Source of the DNA: Haloferax sulfurifontis ATCC BAA-897
GTDB lineage: Archaea; Halobacteriota; Halobacteria; Halobacteriales; Haloferacaceae
Length of the DNA stretch: 64,000 nucleotides
Reading direction: 5' to 3'
Assembly (NCBI RefSeq): GCF_000337835.1
Contig: NZ_AOLM01000008.1
Span: 292,216 to 356,215 of the forward strand
Notes under the pieces: generated by a model
The model's database searches: none
Told to the model about the DNA's origin: nothing
The model's input: only the letters and a program-made list of their open reading frames with translations
In this document: positions 18,541 through 26,877 of the stretch, piece after piece
Layout of the letters: each line of letters starts with the position of its first letter
How positions within the stretch are numbered: the stretch's first letter is position 1
Program-made: the position numbers and the translations under genes

Positions 18541-19539
18541 TCACACGTACAGGCTCTCGCCGGCGCTCCCGGAGAGTGCGGCGACCTCGGTCATCACGTC
18601 GGCGATTCGGTCCTGAACCTCTCGACAGACCCGGTGAGGCGTGAAGTCGCGTTTGTTCGGCGACCACTCCGCGTCGCCGAAGAACCCCTGTCGGTCGTCG
18701 TCGACGCCCTCGGGTGGGAGGATGCTCGACTCGTGGTCCCGATAGAACTCGCAGGCCGTTCTGGCGAACTCGTACTGGTATCTGGTGTTCTTGTTCAGCT
18801 TACACACCCCGGTCGAGAGGAGGTCTTGGACCTGCCTATCGGAGAGTCCAGACGACCCGTGGACGACAAGCGGCGTATCGAGGCCGTGGTCCGCCAGCGC
18901 CTGCCCCACGTCGCGTGCGATGTCCGGACGGAGTTCGAGGTCGCGGCCCTTCGAAACGCCGTGTTCCGTCCCGATGGAAATCGCGAGGAGGTCGACGCCC
19001 GTCCTGTCGACGAACTCGACGGCCTGTTCGGGGTCGGTGTAGTACGCCTCGGTCGTCTCGACGCCGCCCTCGATGCCCTTAATCATCCCGAGCTCGGCCT
19101 CGACGAGCATGTCCTGTTCGCGGTTTCGAACCGTCTCGACCACGTCGCGGGTGCGCGAGACGTTCTCCTCGAACGGTTCGTGCGACGCGTCGACCATCAG
19201 CGAGGAGGGGACCCCGGAAGCGACGCAGGATTCGAGGAACGCGCGGTCGTCTGCGGGGACGTGGTCGACGTTGAGGAACACGCCGACGTCAGCGTCTTCG
19301 CCGAGTTTCTCGACGTGCGTCGCTAAGATATCTAACCCCGTGTGGGGGTCGCCGTTCCCGGCGAACGCGGCGGTGTCACGTTTCACCTGCACGACGAGGT
19401 CCGAATCGACGCGCTCCGCGCCGCGGACGAGTCCGGTCAGGATGTTCGTCTCGGTGATGTTGCTCGCGACGAACCCGTACCCGCTCGTTCGCGCCCGCTC
19501 GTAGACCGTGGATAGCTCCGACCCGCGTGAATATGGCAT
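18541..19539 (-). CDS. Class II (zinc) fructose/tagatose-bisphosphate-type aldolase
   Basis: A 332-residue class II aldolase. It shows VFLNVDHV (Asp/His at the catalytic and zinc site), SSLMVDASHEP, EAELGMIKGIEGG, a zinc His in SIGTEHGV, LVVHGSSGL, and CKLNKNT, which binds the phosphate of the ketose. These enzymes cleave ketose mono- or bisphosphates to dihydroxyacetone phosphate plus an aldehyde. It is the first gene of the operon with the FGGY kinase and 2-hydroxyacid dehydrogenase, which argues for a dedicated catabolic role rather than glycolysis. The sequence departs from canonical FbaA at several loops, so a ketose monophosphate substrate is possible. Confidence 0.85.
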   Translation of the reverse strand: MPYSRGSELSTVYERARTSGYGFVASNITETNILTGLVRGAERVDSDLVVQVKRDTAAFAGNGDPHTGLDILATHVEKLGEDADVGVFLNVDHVPADDRAFLESCVASGVPSSLMVDASHEPFEENVSRTRDVVETVRNREQDMLVEAELGMIKGIEGGVETTEAYYTDPEQAVEFVDRTGVDLLAISIGTEHGVSKGRDLELRPDIARDVGQALADHGLDTPLVVHGSSGLSDRQVQDLLSTGVCKLNKNTRYQYEFARTACEFYRDHESSILPPEGVDDDRQGFFGDAEWSPNKRDFTPHRVCREVQDRIADVMTEVAALSGSAGESLYV

Positions 19540-19996
19540 TGGGTGTCAATCTCACGGTGTGCTGAAATACGTGTCGGATACTGTTCGAACGTCCCGACGG
19601 TCACTGCGCCCGAACCCAGTGGCGACGTCCCGTTCAGCGATGGTGAACACGACCACGGTCTCCCCGCGTCACTGTGTCACATTGCATCTCGTCTCCCTCG
19701 GTCGATTCGGCTCGTCCGCCCCAATCTCGTTACGGACGTAGAGCTGTAATTCGGACGCCTCTGACTCTGTAGACATCCGTGCGACGATACTGAACGCTCG
19801 AACTGTGTGCGGGCCGTCTCTCCGGTAAGTTCGTCGAAAAACGCGGGGCGGGCGCGTGAAATCGCGTCGCCTCGAACTCAATCAGTCTCGGTCGTGGGGC
19901 AGGACCGTCCGGTGATGGGAAACGGAGTTCGGGGGACGGGGCGAGTCGAAGTCGAGAACGGTTCGGCCGGGAGGTTGTTCCCGAACCACCCGTTCG
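19540..19996. other. Intergenic region, no gene seen
   Basis: This gap lies between the start of the aldolase operon (reading left) and the end of the FAH gene (also reading left), so it must hold the aldolase operon promoter. A mild AT-rich patch near 19559-19585 is the best candidate. The open frames in it look like shadows and none resembles a known protein. Confidence 0.4.
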
Positions 19997-20866
19997 TCAG
20001 ACGGCCGTGACCGTGTTTTCGAGGACGCCGATGTCGTCGATTTCGATGCTGACGTCGTCACCGGGTTTCAGGGTGAACCCCTCTTCGGGGACGAGTGCCG
20101 TCCCGGTCAACAACACCACCATCTCCGGGACGGAGTTGTGTCGGGTGAAGTACGACACGATTTCCTCGCACGACTTCACCATCTCGGATGTCGAGGTCGA
20201 CCCCTCGTAGAGGACGGTCCCGTCGCGTTCGATGCGCATCGACATTTCGAGTCCGTGCGGGTCGCTCACCGACTCGGCGGACGCGACACACGGTCCGATA
20301 GCACAACAGCGGTCGTACACCTTCGCCTGCGGCAGGTACAGCGGGTTTTCGCCCTCGATGGAACGACTGCTCACGTCGTTGCCGACAGTGTAGCCGACTA
20401 TCGCACCCCGATGGAGGACCACCGCGAGTTCGGGCTCCGGGACGTCCCACGTGGAGTCGCCCCGGACGCCCACAGCCTCGTTCGGACCGACCGTCCGGCT
20501 CTCCGTCGCCTTGAAGAAGATTTCTGGACGCTCCCCATCGTAGACGTCGAGGTAGACGTCCGGCGTCTCGCTTTCGGCCTCTCGCGCCTGTTCGCTGATG
20601 TGGTACGTGACGCCCGCGGCCCACACCTCGTCGGGAACCACCGGACGCTCGATTCGCTCGTCGACGTACTCAGAAGAGAGACGCTCCGCGTCGTCGAGGA
20701 GTCCCGCGGCCACGTCGTCGATAGTCCGCCCAGTGATGTCCGCCGCCCGAGCGAGGTCACAGAAGGTCTCTACGTTGGAGTTGGCGCTCGTGAGGTCGTA
20801 GACGTCGCCGCCCTCGGACACAGCGAGTGCTGACCGCTCTGTCCCCGCGAGTGCGTGATATCGCAT
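19997..20866 (-). CDS. Fumarylacetoacetate hydrolase family enzyme, 2-keto-3-deoxy acid dehydratase type
   Basis: A 289-residue FAH-superfamily enzyme. The C-terminal FAH domain has the metal-site Glu in VPEPELAVVL, the NDVSSRSIEGENPLY segment and QAKVYDRCCAIGP. That NDxSSR-IEGENPLYLPQAK pattern is, in my knowledge, typical of FAH members in sugar-acid operons, such as the 2-keto-3-deoxyxylonate dehydratase of pentose oxidation pathways (XacE/XylX type). It would turn a 2-keto-3-deoxy pentonate into alpha-ketoglutarate semialdehyde or act on a related diketo acid. A promoter-like AACAATTAT lies 25 bases upstream of the ATG at 20866. Exact substrate is inference. Confidence 0.8.
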   Translation of the reverse strand: MRYHALAGTERSALAVSEGGDVYDLTSANSNVETFCDLARAADITGRTIDDVAAGLLDDAERLSSEYVDERIERPVVPDEVWAAGVTYHISEQAREAESETPDVYLDVYDGERPEIFFKATESRTVGPNEAVGVRGDSTWDVPEPELAVVLHRGAIVGYTVGNDVSSRSIEGENPLYLPQAKVYDRCCAIGPCVASAESVSDPHGLEMSMRIERDGTVLYEGSTSTSEMVKSCEEIVSYFTRHNSVPEMVVLLTGTALVPEEGFTLKPGDDVSIEIDDIGVLENTVTAV

Positions 20867-20891
20867 GAAAAGACGGAACGGCCACTACTAC

Positions 20892-20900
20892 ATAATTGTT
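20892..20900 (-). promoter_or_regulatory. AACAATTAT element upstream of the first FAH gene
   Basis: On the minus strand this reads AACAATTAT and ends exactly 25 bases before the ATG at 20866, the same spacing as at lutC (9349-9357). It may be the TATA box, an operator overlapping it, or both. Confidence 0.5.
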
Positions 20901-21120
20901 ACCGAGGAACGAGATCTCCGCACCGCCGCGAGTGGACGAGGGCCTCGCTCACGCTATGGATGGGTGGAAATACGGGAAGAAGAGACGGGCTGGTTGCGGC
21001 GGTATCGCAATTAGTCACGCGATTGATGGTTGATAGTCTGACGAGTCGCCTCTCTTTCCCGTACGATATACTGTGTGTTACCGTTGCACATGAATCTTTG
21101 GGCTGAAACCGACCGCTCGG

Positions 21121-21852
21121 TCAGTCGGCCCGGACGGTGTGTTCCAGCGTCCGAATCCCCTCGATATCGACTTCGACACGGTCGCCGTCGGAGAGCGGGC
21201 CGACGCCTTCGGGGGTCCCCGTGGAGATGACGTCTCCCGGTTCGAGCGTCATGTACGACGTAATCTCCGCGACGAGTTCTGGAATCGTGAAGATGAAGTC
21301 TGCCCGCGAGGAGTCCTGTCTCGTCTCGCCGTTGACTCTGAGTTCGATGCGCGCGTCGGCAGGGACCTCGTCGGGCGTCGAGACGACGGGTCCGAGCGGC
21401 GCGCTGTTGTCGAACGCCTTGCCGCGAATCCAGTTCTGTTCGACCTCTTGGTCGTCTCGGTTCGAGATGTCGTTCAGACACGTGAACCCGGCAATCACGT
21501 CCATCGCGTCGTCCGGCTCGACGTTCCGGCACTGCTCTCCGATGACGACGCCCAGTTCGGCTTCGTAATCGACGCGCTGTTTCCCGGCGGGGAGGGTGAC
21601 CGTGTCTCCGTGCGCAGCGAGCGCGTTCGGCGGCTTGAGAAACAGCAGGGGCCGCTCCGGGATGTCCATCCCCGACTCCTCGGCGTGCTTTTCGTAGTTC
21701 AGGCCGACGCAGACGATTTTCGACGGCTCGCACGGCGGGAGGACGTCAACGGTCGCCGGGTCGAACGTTTCGCCGCCGAACGAGATACCGTCGTCGGTCC
21801 ATTCGCCGGTTCTGACACTCCCCGCTGGGTCGCGAAATCTAACGCGTTGCAT
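21121..21852 (-). CDS. Fumarylacetoacetate hydrolase family enzyme, short form
   Basis: A 243-residue FAH enzyme from the ATG at 21852 (MQRVRFRDP). The longer frame to 21957 runs into the IclR promoter region and is rejected. Motifs are KIVCVGLNYEKHAEE, LLFLKPPNAL, DYEAELGVVIG (metal Glu residues), FTCLNDISNRDDQ and ISTGTPEGVGPLSDGD. This form matches acylpyruvate hydrolase, diketo-deoxy acid hydrolase or carboxymethyl-hydroxymuconate isomerase type proteins. It is a distant paralogue of the neighbouring FAH protein. In this cluster, hydrolysis of a 2,4-diketo-3-deoxy sugar acid to pyruvate plus a hydroxy acid is plausible, which would link to the lactate-type Lut complex (inference). Confidence 0.8.
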   Translation of the reverse strand: MQRVRFRDPAGSVRTGEWTDDGISFGGETFDPATVDVLPPCEPSKIVCVGLNYEKHAEESGMDIPERPLLFLKPPNALAAHGDTVTLPAGKQRVDYEAELGVVIGEQCRNVEPDDAMDVIAGFTCLNDISNRDDQEVEQNWIRGKAFDNSAPLGPVVSTPDEVPADARIELRVNGETRQDSSRADFIFTIPELVAEITSYMTLEPGDVISTGTPEGVGPLSDGDRVEVDIEGIRTLEHTVRAD

Positions 21853-21952
21853 GTCTAACGGCGACACGCGCACCCGGCAAAACGGTTTCGCCTTCGACAA
21901 CTTCGGGCGCGACCGCCTAGCGATGACGAACAGACATACGACAATCGTGAAC

Positions 21953-21961
21953 AACAATTAT
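21953..21961 (+). promoter_or_regulatory. AACAATTAT element upstream of the IclR regulator
   Basis: AACAATTAT ends 28 bases before the ATG at 21990. It is the third copy of the nonamer found before lutC and before the FAH gene at 20866, which suggests a shared regulator, possibly the IclR protein itself. Confidence 0.45.
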
Positions 21962-21989
21962 TAACGATGAATGTCAACAGGTGGGTAGC

Positions 21990-22754
21990 ATGGGAACGAA
22001 CATGGCAAACACGATCGGGGCGTTGGGAACCTCGCTCGAGATTCTCGAAGCGTTGAAAGAACGAGGGTCGGCGGGTGTCACAGAGTTAGCCACCGAACTC
22101 GACCTCCCGAAGAGTACGGTCTACAGTCACCTTCGGACGCTCCGAGAACACGGATACGTCGTCCAGCGCGACGAGCGTTACTGCATCGGACTCAAGTTCC
22201 TCAGTCTGGGCGAGCACACCCGCGACCGGATGCCCCTGTACGAGGTGGTGAAGCCCGAAGTGAAAGGACTCGCCGAACAGACGGGAGAGCTCGCGAACCT
22301 GCTCGTCGAAGAGCACGGCGAGGGCGTCTACCTCTTCCGCTCGAAGGGCGAACAGGCCGTCTCGCTCGACACGCACGCCGGGATGCGCGTCAAGCTCCAC
22401 TGTACGTCGCTCGGGAAGGCCATTCTCGCGTACCTCCCCGAGGTGCGAGTCGACGAAATCATCGAGCGCTGGGGCCTCCCCGCACAGACGGCGACGACCA
22501 TCACCTCGCGCGAGGCGCTCGAAGAAGAGCTCGCGGCGGTTCGCGAGCGGGGGTACGCCTACGACAAGGGAGAACGCCTCTCTGGGCTTCGGTGTATCGC
22601 GGCGCCCATCAAGAACCCCGACGGCCACGCCATCGGTGCCGTGAGCGTCTCCGGCCCGACGAGTCGGATGAAGGGCGAACGGTTCGAATCGGAAATCCCG
22701 GAACAGGTCATGAGCGCCGCGAACGTCATCGAACTCAACCTGACGTACTCATAG
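21990..22754 (+). CDS. IclR-family transcriptional regulator
   Basis: About 254 residues. The N-terminal winged helix-turn-helix is GVTELATELDLPKSTVYSHL, with the wing in VQRDERYCIGLKFLSLGE. The C-terminal effector domain (about residues 80-250) includes LHCTSLGKAILAYLP and GLRCIAAPIKNPDG. IclR proteins in haloarchaea control sugar catabolism, for example xylose/arabinose genes. ATGs at 21990 and 22002 and a GTG at 21981 are possible starts; 21990 follows a GGTGG-like ribosome-binding site. Its central position between FAH genes and the UxaA operon makes it the likely local regulator of the island. It is the only dedicated DNA-binding regulator seen between 4.9 and 46.7 kb. Confidence 0.9.
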   Translation: MGTNMANTIGALGTSLEILEALKERGSAGVTELATELDLPKSTVYSHLRTLREHGYVVQRDERYCIGLKFLSLGEHTRDRMPLYEVVKPEVKGLAEQTGELANLLVEEHGEGVYLFRSKGEQAVSLDTHAGMRVKLHCTSLGKAILAYLPEVRVDEIIERWGLPAQTATTITSREALEEELAAVRERGYAYDKGERLSGLRCIAAPIKNPDGHAIGAVSVSGPTSRMKGERFESEIPEQVMSAANVIELNLTYS

Positions 22755-22895
22755 CGGTCCGCGCGCCGACAAGCGTCTCTCACCGAACGTCGCACGACCG
22801 CCCTTCGTTTCCCCTCCCGTCCGGCCGCCGTGCCCGCCGGCTCTCTCTCTCGCGAGCGCGTCCACCCGTCGAACGCACCCGAGCCGCCGCGCCGT

Positions 22896-24008
22896 TCACA
22901 TCGACGGGCCGACGCGGGTGATTGCGAACTCCGTCAAGCCGTGTTCTTCGGCGAGACACGCCGTTCCGTTCGCCACGTCGACCAGTCGCTCCAGTACGTC
23001 GTCCGGGTCGGCACGCCGCGCGGAGAGGCTGATGTCGTTCGGGAGCGCCGCCGCGGTCCCCGGGTCGCCGGTCACCTTGACGACCGGGACGAGCGGGTGC
23101 CCGGAGAGGATTCCGTCGCCAGTGACGTGCACGACGACGTTCGCCCCCGCCGCGGCGAGCGCAGTCGTCGCCTCGCCGAACCGAGACGGGGCGTCGACGG
23201 CGGCGAGGCCCGACGAGAGGGTCGCACGCTCGCCGTACGGGAGCACTTCTGAGACGGTGTTTCTCCCCCACGCTCGCGTGACCTCCTCGAACGGGCGGTC
23301 ACGCGCGAACTGGCCGACGCGGGTCGCCCGGGCCGGGTGTCCCTCGTGTCTGTCGAGAAGGGCCTCCATCGCATCCCGCGCCTCGTCCATTGCGGCGTCG
23401 CGCGCCCCGTCCGGGTTGGCGACCAACCGCTCGTTGCCGGCGGCGACCACGCGACCCCCGGCGTCGACGATTTCGTCGGCGACGCGGCCGACGAGCGGGT
23501 CGGCCGACGCGACCGTGGACGCGTCGAGGTCGCTCGACACGACGCCGAGCGTCAGGTCGCTGAGGTCGGCGACCGTCTGCGACGTGCGCCGCGACTGGAC
23601 GAGTTCGGTCGCGGCTTCGACGCCCCGTTCGATGCACTCGTCGGTTCCGCCGACACCCTGAATGGACAGTTCGCGGACGGCGACGTCGCGGGATTCGAGC
23701 GCGGTCGCCACCTCGGCGCTCTGGACTTCCTCACAGCCGAGTCCGACCACGACCGTTCCGGCGACGTTCGGGTTCTGCGCCATCGAGAGGAACGTCCGCC
23801 GGGTCTGCTCGTTGTCGGCCCCGAGCTGGGCACAGCCGTGGTCGTGCGGGGTCGCCACGGCGTCGTCGACGCGCTCGGCGATTCGTTCGGCGACGAAGTG
23901 TGAACAGATGACCGACGGGAGGACCAAGACGTTGTCTCGGACACCGACCGTTCCGTCCGCTCGCGGCGTCCCCTCGAACGTCCGACCGGACGCGCTCGGC
24001 GTGCTCAT
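22896..24008 (-). CDS. UxaA-family dehydratase large subunit, type 1 (keeps N-half cysteines)
   Basis: A 370-residue homologue of the C-terminal catalytic part of altronate/galactarate dehydratase. The N-terminal half is canonical: VGVRDNVLVLPSVICS (Cys35), HDHGCAQLGADNEQTRRT (Cys59) and VVVGLGCEEVQ (Cys92). The central Cys-Gly-Gly-Ser-Asp motif of UxaA is missing; the equivalent segment reads GVVSSDLDAS. The tail keeps a weakened GHPLVPVVKVTGD. Its start overlaps the stop of the SAF-domain gene by four bases. It is likely a subunit, with the SAF protein and the type 2 paralogue at 24316-25503, of a multi-part sugar-acid dehydratase. Activity alone is doubtful. Confidence 0.78.
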   Translation of the reverse strand: MSTPSASGRTFEGTPRADGTVGVRDNVLVLPSVICSHFVAERIAERVDDAVATPHDHGCAQLGADNEQTRRTFLSMAQNPNVAGTVVVGLGCEEVQSAEVATALESRDVAVRELSIQGVGGTDECIERGVEAATELVQSRRTSQTVADLSDLTLGVVSSDLDASTVASADPLVGRVADEIVDAGGRVVAAGNERLVANPDGARDAAMDEARDAMEALLDRHEGHPARATRVGQFARDRPFEEVTRAWGRNTVSEVLPYGERATLSSGLAAVDAPSRFGEATTALAAAGANVVVHVTGDGILSGHPLVPVVKVTGDPGTAAALPNDISLSARRADPDDVLERLVDVANGTACLAEEHGLTEFAITRVGPSM

Positions 24009-24319
24009 GCGGACTCACCTCTCGCGGCCGCCCGGTCACCGCGGCCGCGCGTACTCTCGCAGTTGTGGGTGTGGACCCACTCGCCGACCTCTATCGCCTG
24101 CGTCGCCGTTCCGATGACCTCGCCGTACTTTCGGACTTCGCCGCCCGAGCCAACCGGTTCGAGCGCGACCTTGTGCCCGAACGGGACGTCCTCCGCGAGG
24201 ACGACGGTTCGGCCGTCGGCGTCGATTTCGGTTCCCGATTCGAGGTCGTCGACCGTCGTTCCGACGTTGTCGGACGTGCTCAGTCGAAGGAGCGCGCCGT
24301 CCAAGACGCGGCCCTTCAT
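24005..24319 (-). CDS. SAF-domain small subunit of UxaA-type dehydratase
   Basis: A 104-residue protein equal to the N-terminal SAF domain of altronate/galactarate dehydratase. Key segments are RLSTSDNVGTTVDDL, VPFGHKVALEPV, KYGEVIGTATQAIEVGEWVH and the conserved HTHNCESTRG, where E. coli UxaA has HAHNTRTN. The ATG at 24319 overlaps the upstream subunit stop, and its own stop overlaps the next start, so all three genes are translationally coupled. In bacteria this domain is fused to, or pairs with, one large subunit; here it lies between two large paralogues. The far longer open frame on this strand is a shadow of the next gene. Confidence 0.82.
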   Translation of the reverse strand: MKGRVLDGALLRLSTSDNVGTTVDDLESGTEIDADGRTVVLAEDVPFGHKVALEPVGSGGEVRKYGEVIGTATQAIEVGEWVHTHNCESTRGRGDRAAARGESA

Positions 24320-25503
24320 CCGTCCACCTCCACGGTCAGCTCCTCGGGTTGAATCTCGTTTATCGCGAACTCCTCCAACCGGCGGTGTTCGGCCTCCGTG
24401 CGGCGGCCGTTCGCCACCTCGACGAGCGTCTCGAAGATGCGGGCACCGACCGAGTCTATCGACTCGCCGTCGAACACCGTCCCCGCGTTCACGTCGATGT
24501 TGTTCGACATCCGGTCCCACGTCTTGGGGTTTCCGGTCACCTTGATGACGGGCGCGAGCGGGTTTCCGGTCGTGCTTCCCCGACCGGTCGTGAACGCGAT
24601 GACTTGCGCCCCGCCAGCGACCTTCCCGACGACGCTCTCGACGTCGTACCCCGGCGTGTCCATGAGGACGAGCCCGCCGTTCGTCGGCAGTTCGTCGCCG
24701 TAGTCGACGATGCCGCGAATCGGTGTCGTCCCCCCTTTGGAGATGGCCCCGAGGCTCTTTTCTTCGATAGTGGTGAGTCCGCCCTCCTGATTTCCGGGCG
24801 TCGGCTGTGCACCGCGGAGGTCGACGCCCATCAACTCGGCCATCCCCTCGCGCGCCTCGACGCGTTCGAGGATACGCTCCCGCGTCTCCTCGGAGACGCA
24901 TCGGTCGGCGAGGATGTGCTCCGCGCCGATGAACTCCGGCGTCTCGCTGAACGAGGCGGTCCCGCCCGCCTCGACGAGGCGGTCGCACGCGGCGCCGACG
25001 GCGGGGTTGGCGGCGATTCCGCTCGTCGCGTCGCTCCCGCCGCATTCGACCCCGAAGACGAGTTCGGAGACGTCGGCGTCTTCGCGCCTCGCGCGGTCCG
25101 CTTCCGCTTTCAGTCGGTCGAGACGGTCCGCGCCTTCCGAAAGCGCGTTCGCGGTTCCGCCGGCCTCTCTGATGGTGAGCGTCTCCGTCGCCTTGCCCGT
25201 TGCCGCGATGTCGTCCGCAACCGTTTCGGCGTCGATGTCTTCGGTCCCGAGTTCGACGACGAGCGCCGCGCCGACGTTCGGGTTTCGACCGATTCCAACG
25301 AGGACGCGCTCGGTCTGTCGCCGTGCCGGGTCGGGCTGGCTCGTTCCGAGTTGGTGCGGCGTCGCCCGTGCCCACGCCCCCGCCTCGTCTGCGACCGCGG
25401 AAGCGACCGAAGACGCCGCGACTGACGTTGGAATGACGGCGACGTGATTTCGGACACCGACCCGGCCGTTCGACCGTCGGTATCCTTCGAACGAATGTCC
25501 CAT
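24316..25503 (-). CDS. UxaA-family dehydratase large subunit, type 2 (keeps CGGSD motif)
   Basis: A 395-residue UxaA/GarD-type large subunit from the ATG at 25503 (MGHSFEGYRR). It keeps the central FGVECGGSDATSGIAANP motif (Cys154), FSETPEFIGAEHIL, GGLTTIEEKSLG and IAFTTGRGSTTGNPLAPVIK. It has lost the three N-half cysteines of the family: PTSVAAS replaces PT-x-x-C, GTSQPDP replaces GCSQLGD and VELGTED replaces GLGCE. It is thus the complement of the type 1 subunit. First gene of the operon. The family removes water from altronate, galactarate or similar aldonates using an iron centre. Assignment to one substrate is not possible. Confidence 0.82.
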   Translation of the reverse strand: MGHSFEGYRRSNGRVGVRNHVAVIPTSVAASSVASAVADEAGAWARATPHQLGTSQPDPARRQTERVLVGIGRNPNVGAALVVELGTEDIDAETVADDIAATGKATETLTIREAGGTANALSEGADRLDRLKAEADRARREDADVSELVFGVECGGSDATSGIAANPAVGAACDRLVEAGGTASFSETPEFIGAEHILADRCVSEETRERILERVEAREGMAELMGVDLRGAQPTPGNQEGGLTTIEEKSLGAISKGGTTPIRGIVDYGDELPTNGGLVLMDTPGYDVESVVGKVAGGAQVIAFTTGRGSTTGNPLAPVIKVTGNPKTWDRMSNNIDVNAGTVFDGESIDSVGARIFETLVEVANGRRTEAEHRRLEEFAINEIQPEELTVEVDG

Positions 25504-25554
25504 GTTCACAGTTCATGGCAAGTACCGTGTTAGTCTTTTCGCCGATGGGGGTGG

Positions 25555-25565
25555 GATTTTAGTAG
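25555..25565 (+). promoter_or_regulatory. TATA-like box of the four-carbon acid kinase operon
   Basis: GATTTTAGTAG lies 22 bases before the ATG at 25588 in an 84-base divergent promoter region shared with the UxaA operon. Confidence 0.4.
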
Positions 25566-25587
25566 TAGTCTCTCCGTCTCCACGTAC

Positions 25588-26877
25588 ATGCTTTCGTCCG
25601 GACTCGTCATCGCAGACGACCTCACCGGGGCGACGGACACGGGCCACGAGTTCGCCGCTCGCGGGCTCCGAACGCTCGTCTCGGCGTCGACCGCGCCGTC
25701 GGACACGCCGAGTTCCGACACGGACGTCCGGGTCGTCGATACGGACAGTCGATACGCCGACCCGTCGAGCGCGGCGGCGGCAGTCCACGACGTCGTCGGA
25801 ACCGACGACCACTCGTTCGTCTACAAGAAGGTCGATTCGACGCTCAGGGGGAACCTCGTGGGAGAGACCGACGCCGTCCTCGACGCGACGGCGGCCGACC
25901 TCGCGCTCGTCGCACCCGCCTCCCCGAGAAACGGGCGGACGACCGTCGAGGGCTACCATCTCGTCGACGGCGTCCCGGTCGCGGAGACCGCCGCCGGCAA
26001 CGACCCGGACAAGCCCGTCGAGACGTCGCACCTCCCCACGCGGTACTCCGCGTCGTCCTACTCCGTCTCTCGTCTGCCGGTGAACCGCGTGGCAACGGGG
26101 CCGGCGGCCGTCGCGGACGCGTTACGGGACCGGGCTCGGACGGGTCGCGGAATCGTCGTCGCCGACGCGTCGCACGAGCGGCATCTCGAAGCCCTCGCGG
26201 ACGGCGCGGCGCGCTCGGGATTGAACGTCGTCTACGTCGGGAGCGCGGGGCTCGCGAGGTACGTCGAGACGCCGCCCCCCCGCGGTGCCGGGCCGGCGTC
26301 GGTCCCCACGCGAGACCGAACGGTCCTGTGTGTCGTCGGGAGCACGAACCCGACCACGCTCGACCAACTCGACGGGCTCCCCGCGGAGCCGGTCGTCTCG
26401 CTGGACCTCGATGCGGCCGTTGAAGACCCGGCCGGTGCGAGTGCCGAGGCCGCGGCGGCCTGTTCGTCACGCCTCGCGGACCGCGGCGTCGCGGTGCTGG
26501 TCTCCGCGCCTGACGAAGACGCCCCGCGCCGCGCGCTCGACGCGGGCCGACGGCTCGGCATCGACGACCAGACGGTCCGCGCTCGGGTGGCCGAGACGCT
26601 GGGTTCGACCGTCGAACGGCTCTGGGTCGGGGGACCCCCGGCACCGGAGTCGGTGTTCGTGACCGGCGGTGCGGTCGCCGCCGACGTCTTCGAATCGCTG
26701 GACGCGGCCGGCGTGGTCCTCTCCGGGACGGCCGTCGAGGAGGGCATTCCGCTCGGCCGTCTGTCGGGCGGCGTCGCCGACGGCACCCCGGTCGTGACGA
26801 AGGCCGGCGCGTTCGGGACTCCCGGGGCAATACGTAAGTGCATCGCCCGTTTGGGTGGGGACGATGCGTACGAGTAA
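25588..26877 (+). CDS. Four-carbon acid sugar kinase family protein (DUF1537)
   Basis: A 429-residue kinase of the DUF1537 family (D-threonate/D-erythronate/3-oxo-tetronate kinases). The N-terminal domain has VIADDLTGATDTG (Asp10, Asp11), YKKVDSTLRGN (Lys80-Asp83) and APASPRNGRTTVEGYHL. The C-terminal nucleotide-binding domain has FVTGGAVAADVF, GIPLGRLSGG and VVTKAGAFGTPGAI. All key motifs of an active kinase are present. It overlaps the pdxA2-type gene by 14 bases. The known bacterial pathway runs from threonate or erythronate through kinase and PdxA2 to dihydroxyacetone phosphate and CO2. Divergent from the UxaA operon across an 84-base promoter region. Confidence 0.88.
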   Translation: MLSSGLVIADDLTGATDTGHEFAARGLRTLVSASTAPSDTPSSDTDVRVVDTDSRYADPSSAAAAVHDVVGTDDHSFVYKKVDSTLRGNLVGETDAVLDATAADLALVAPASPRNGRTTVEGYHLVDGVPVAETAAGNDPDKPVETSHLPTRYSASSYSVSRLPVNRVATGPAAVADALRDRARTGRGIVVADASHERHLEALADGAARSGLNVVYVGSAGLARYVETPPPRGAGPASVPTRDRTVLCVVGSTNPTTLDQLDGLPAEPVVSLDLDAAVEDPAGASAEAAAACSSRLADRGVAVLVSAPDEDAPRRALDAGRRLGIDDQTVRARVAETLGSTVERLWVGGPPAPESVFVTGGAVAADVFESLDAAGVVLSGTAVEEGIPLGRLSGGVADGTPVVTKAGAFGTPGAIRKCIARLGGDDAYE

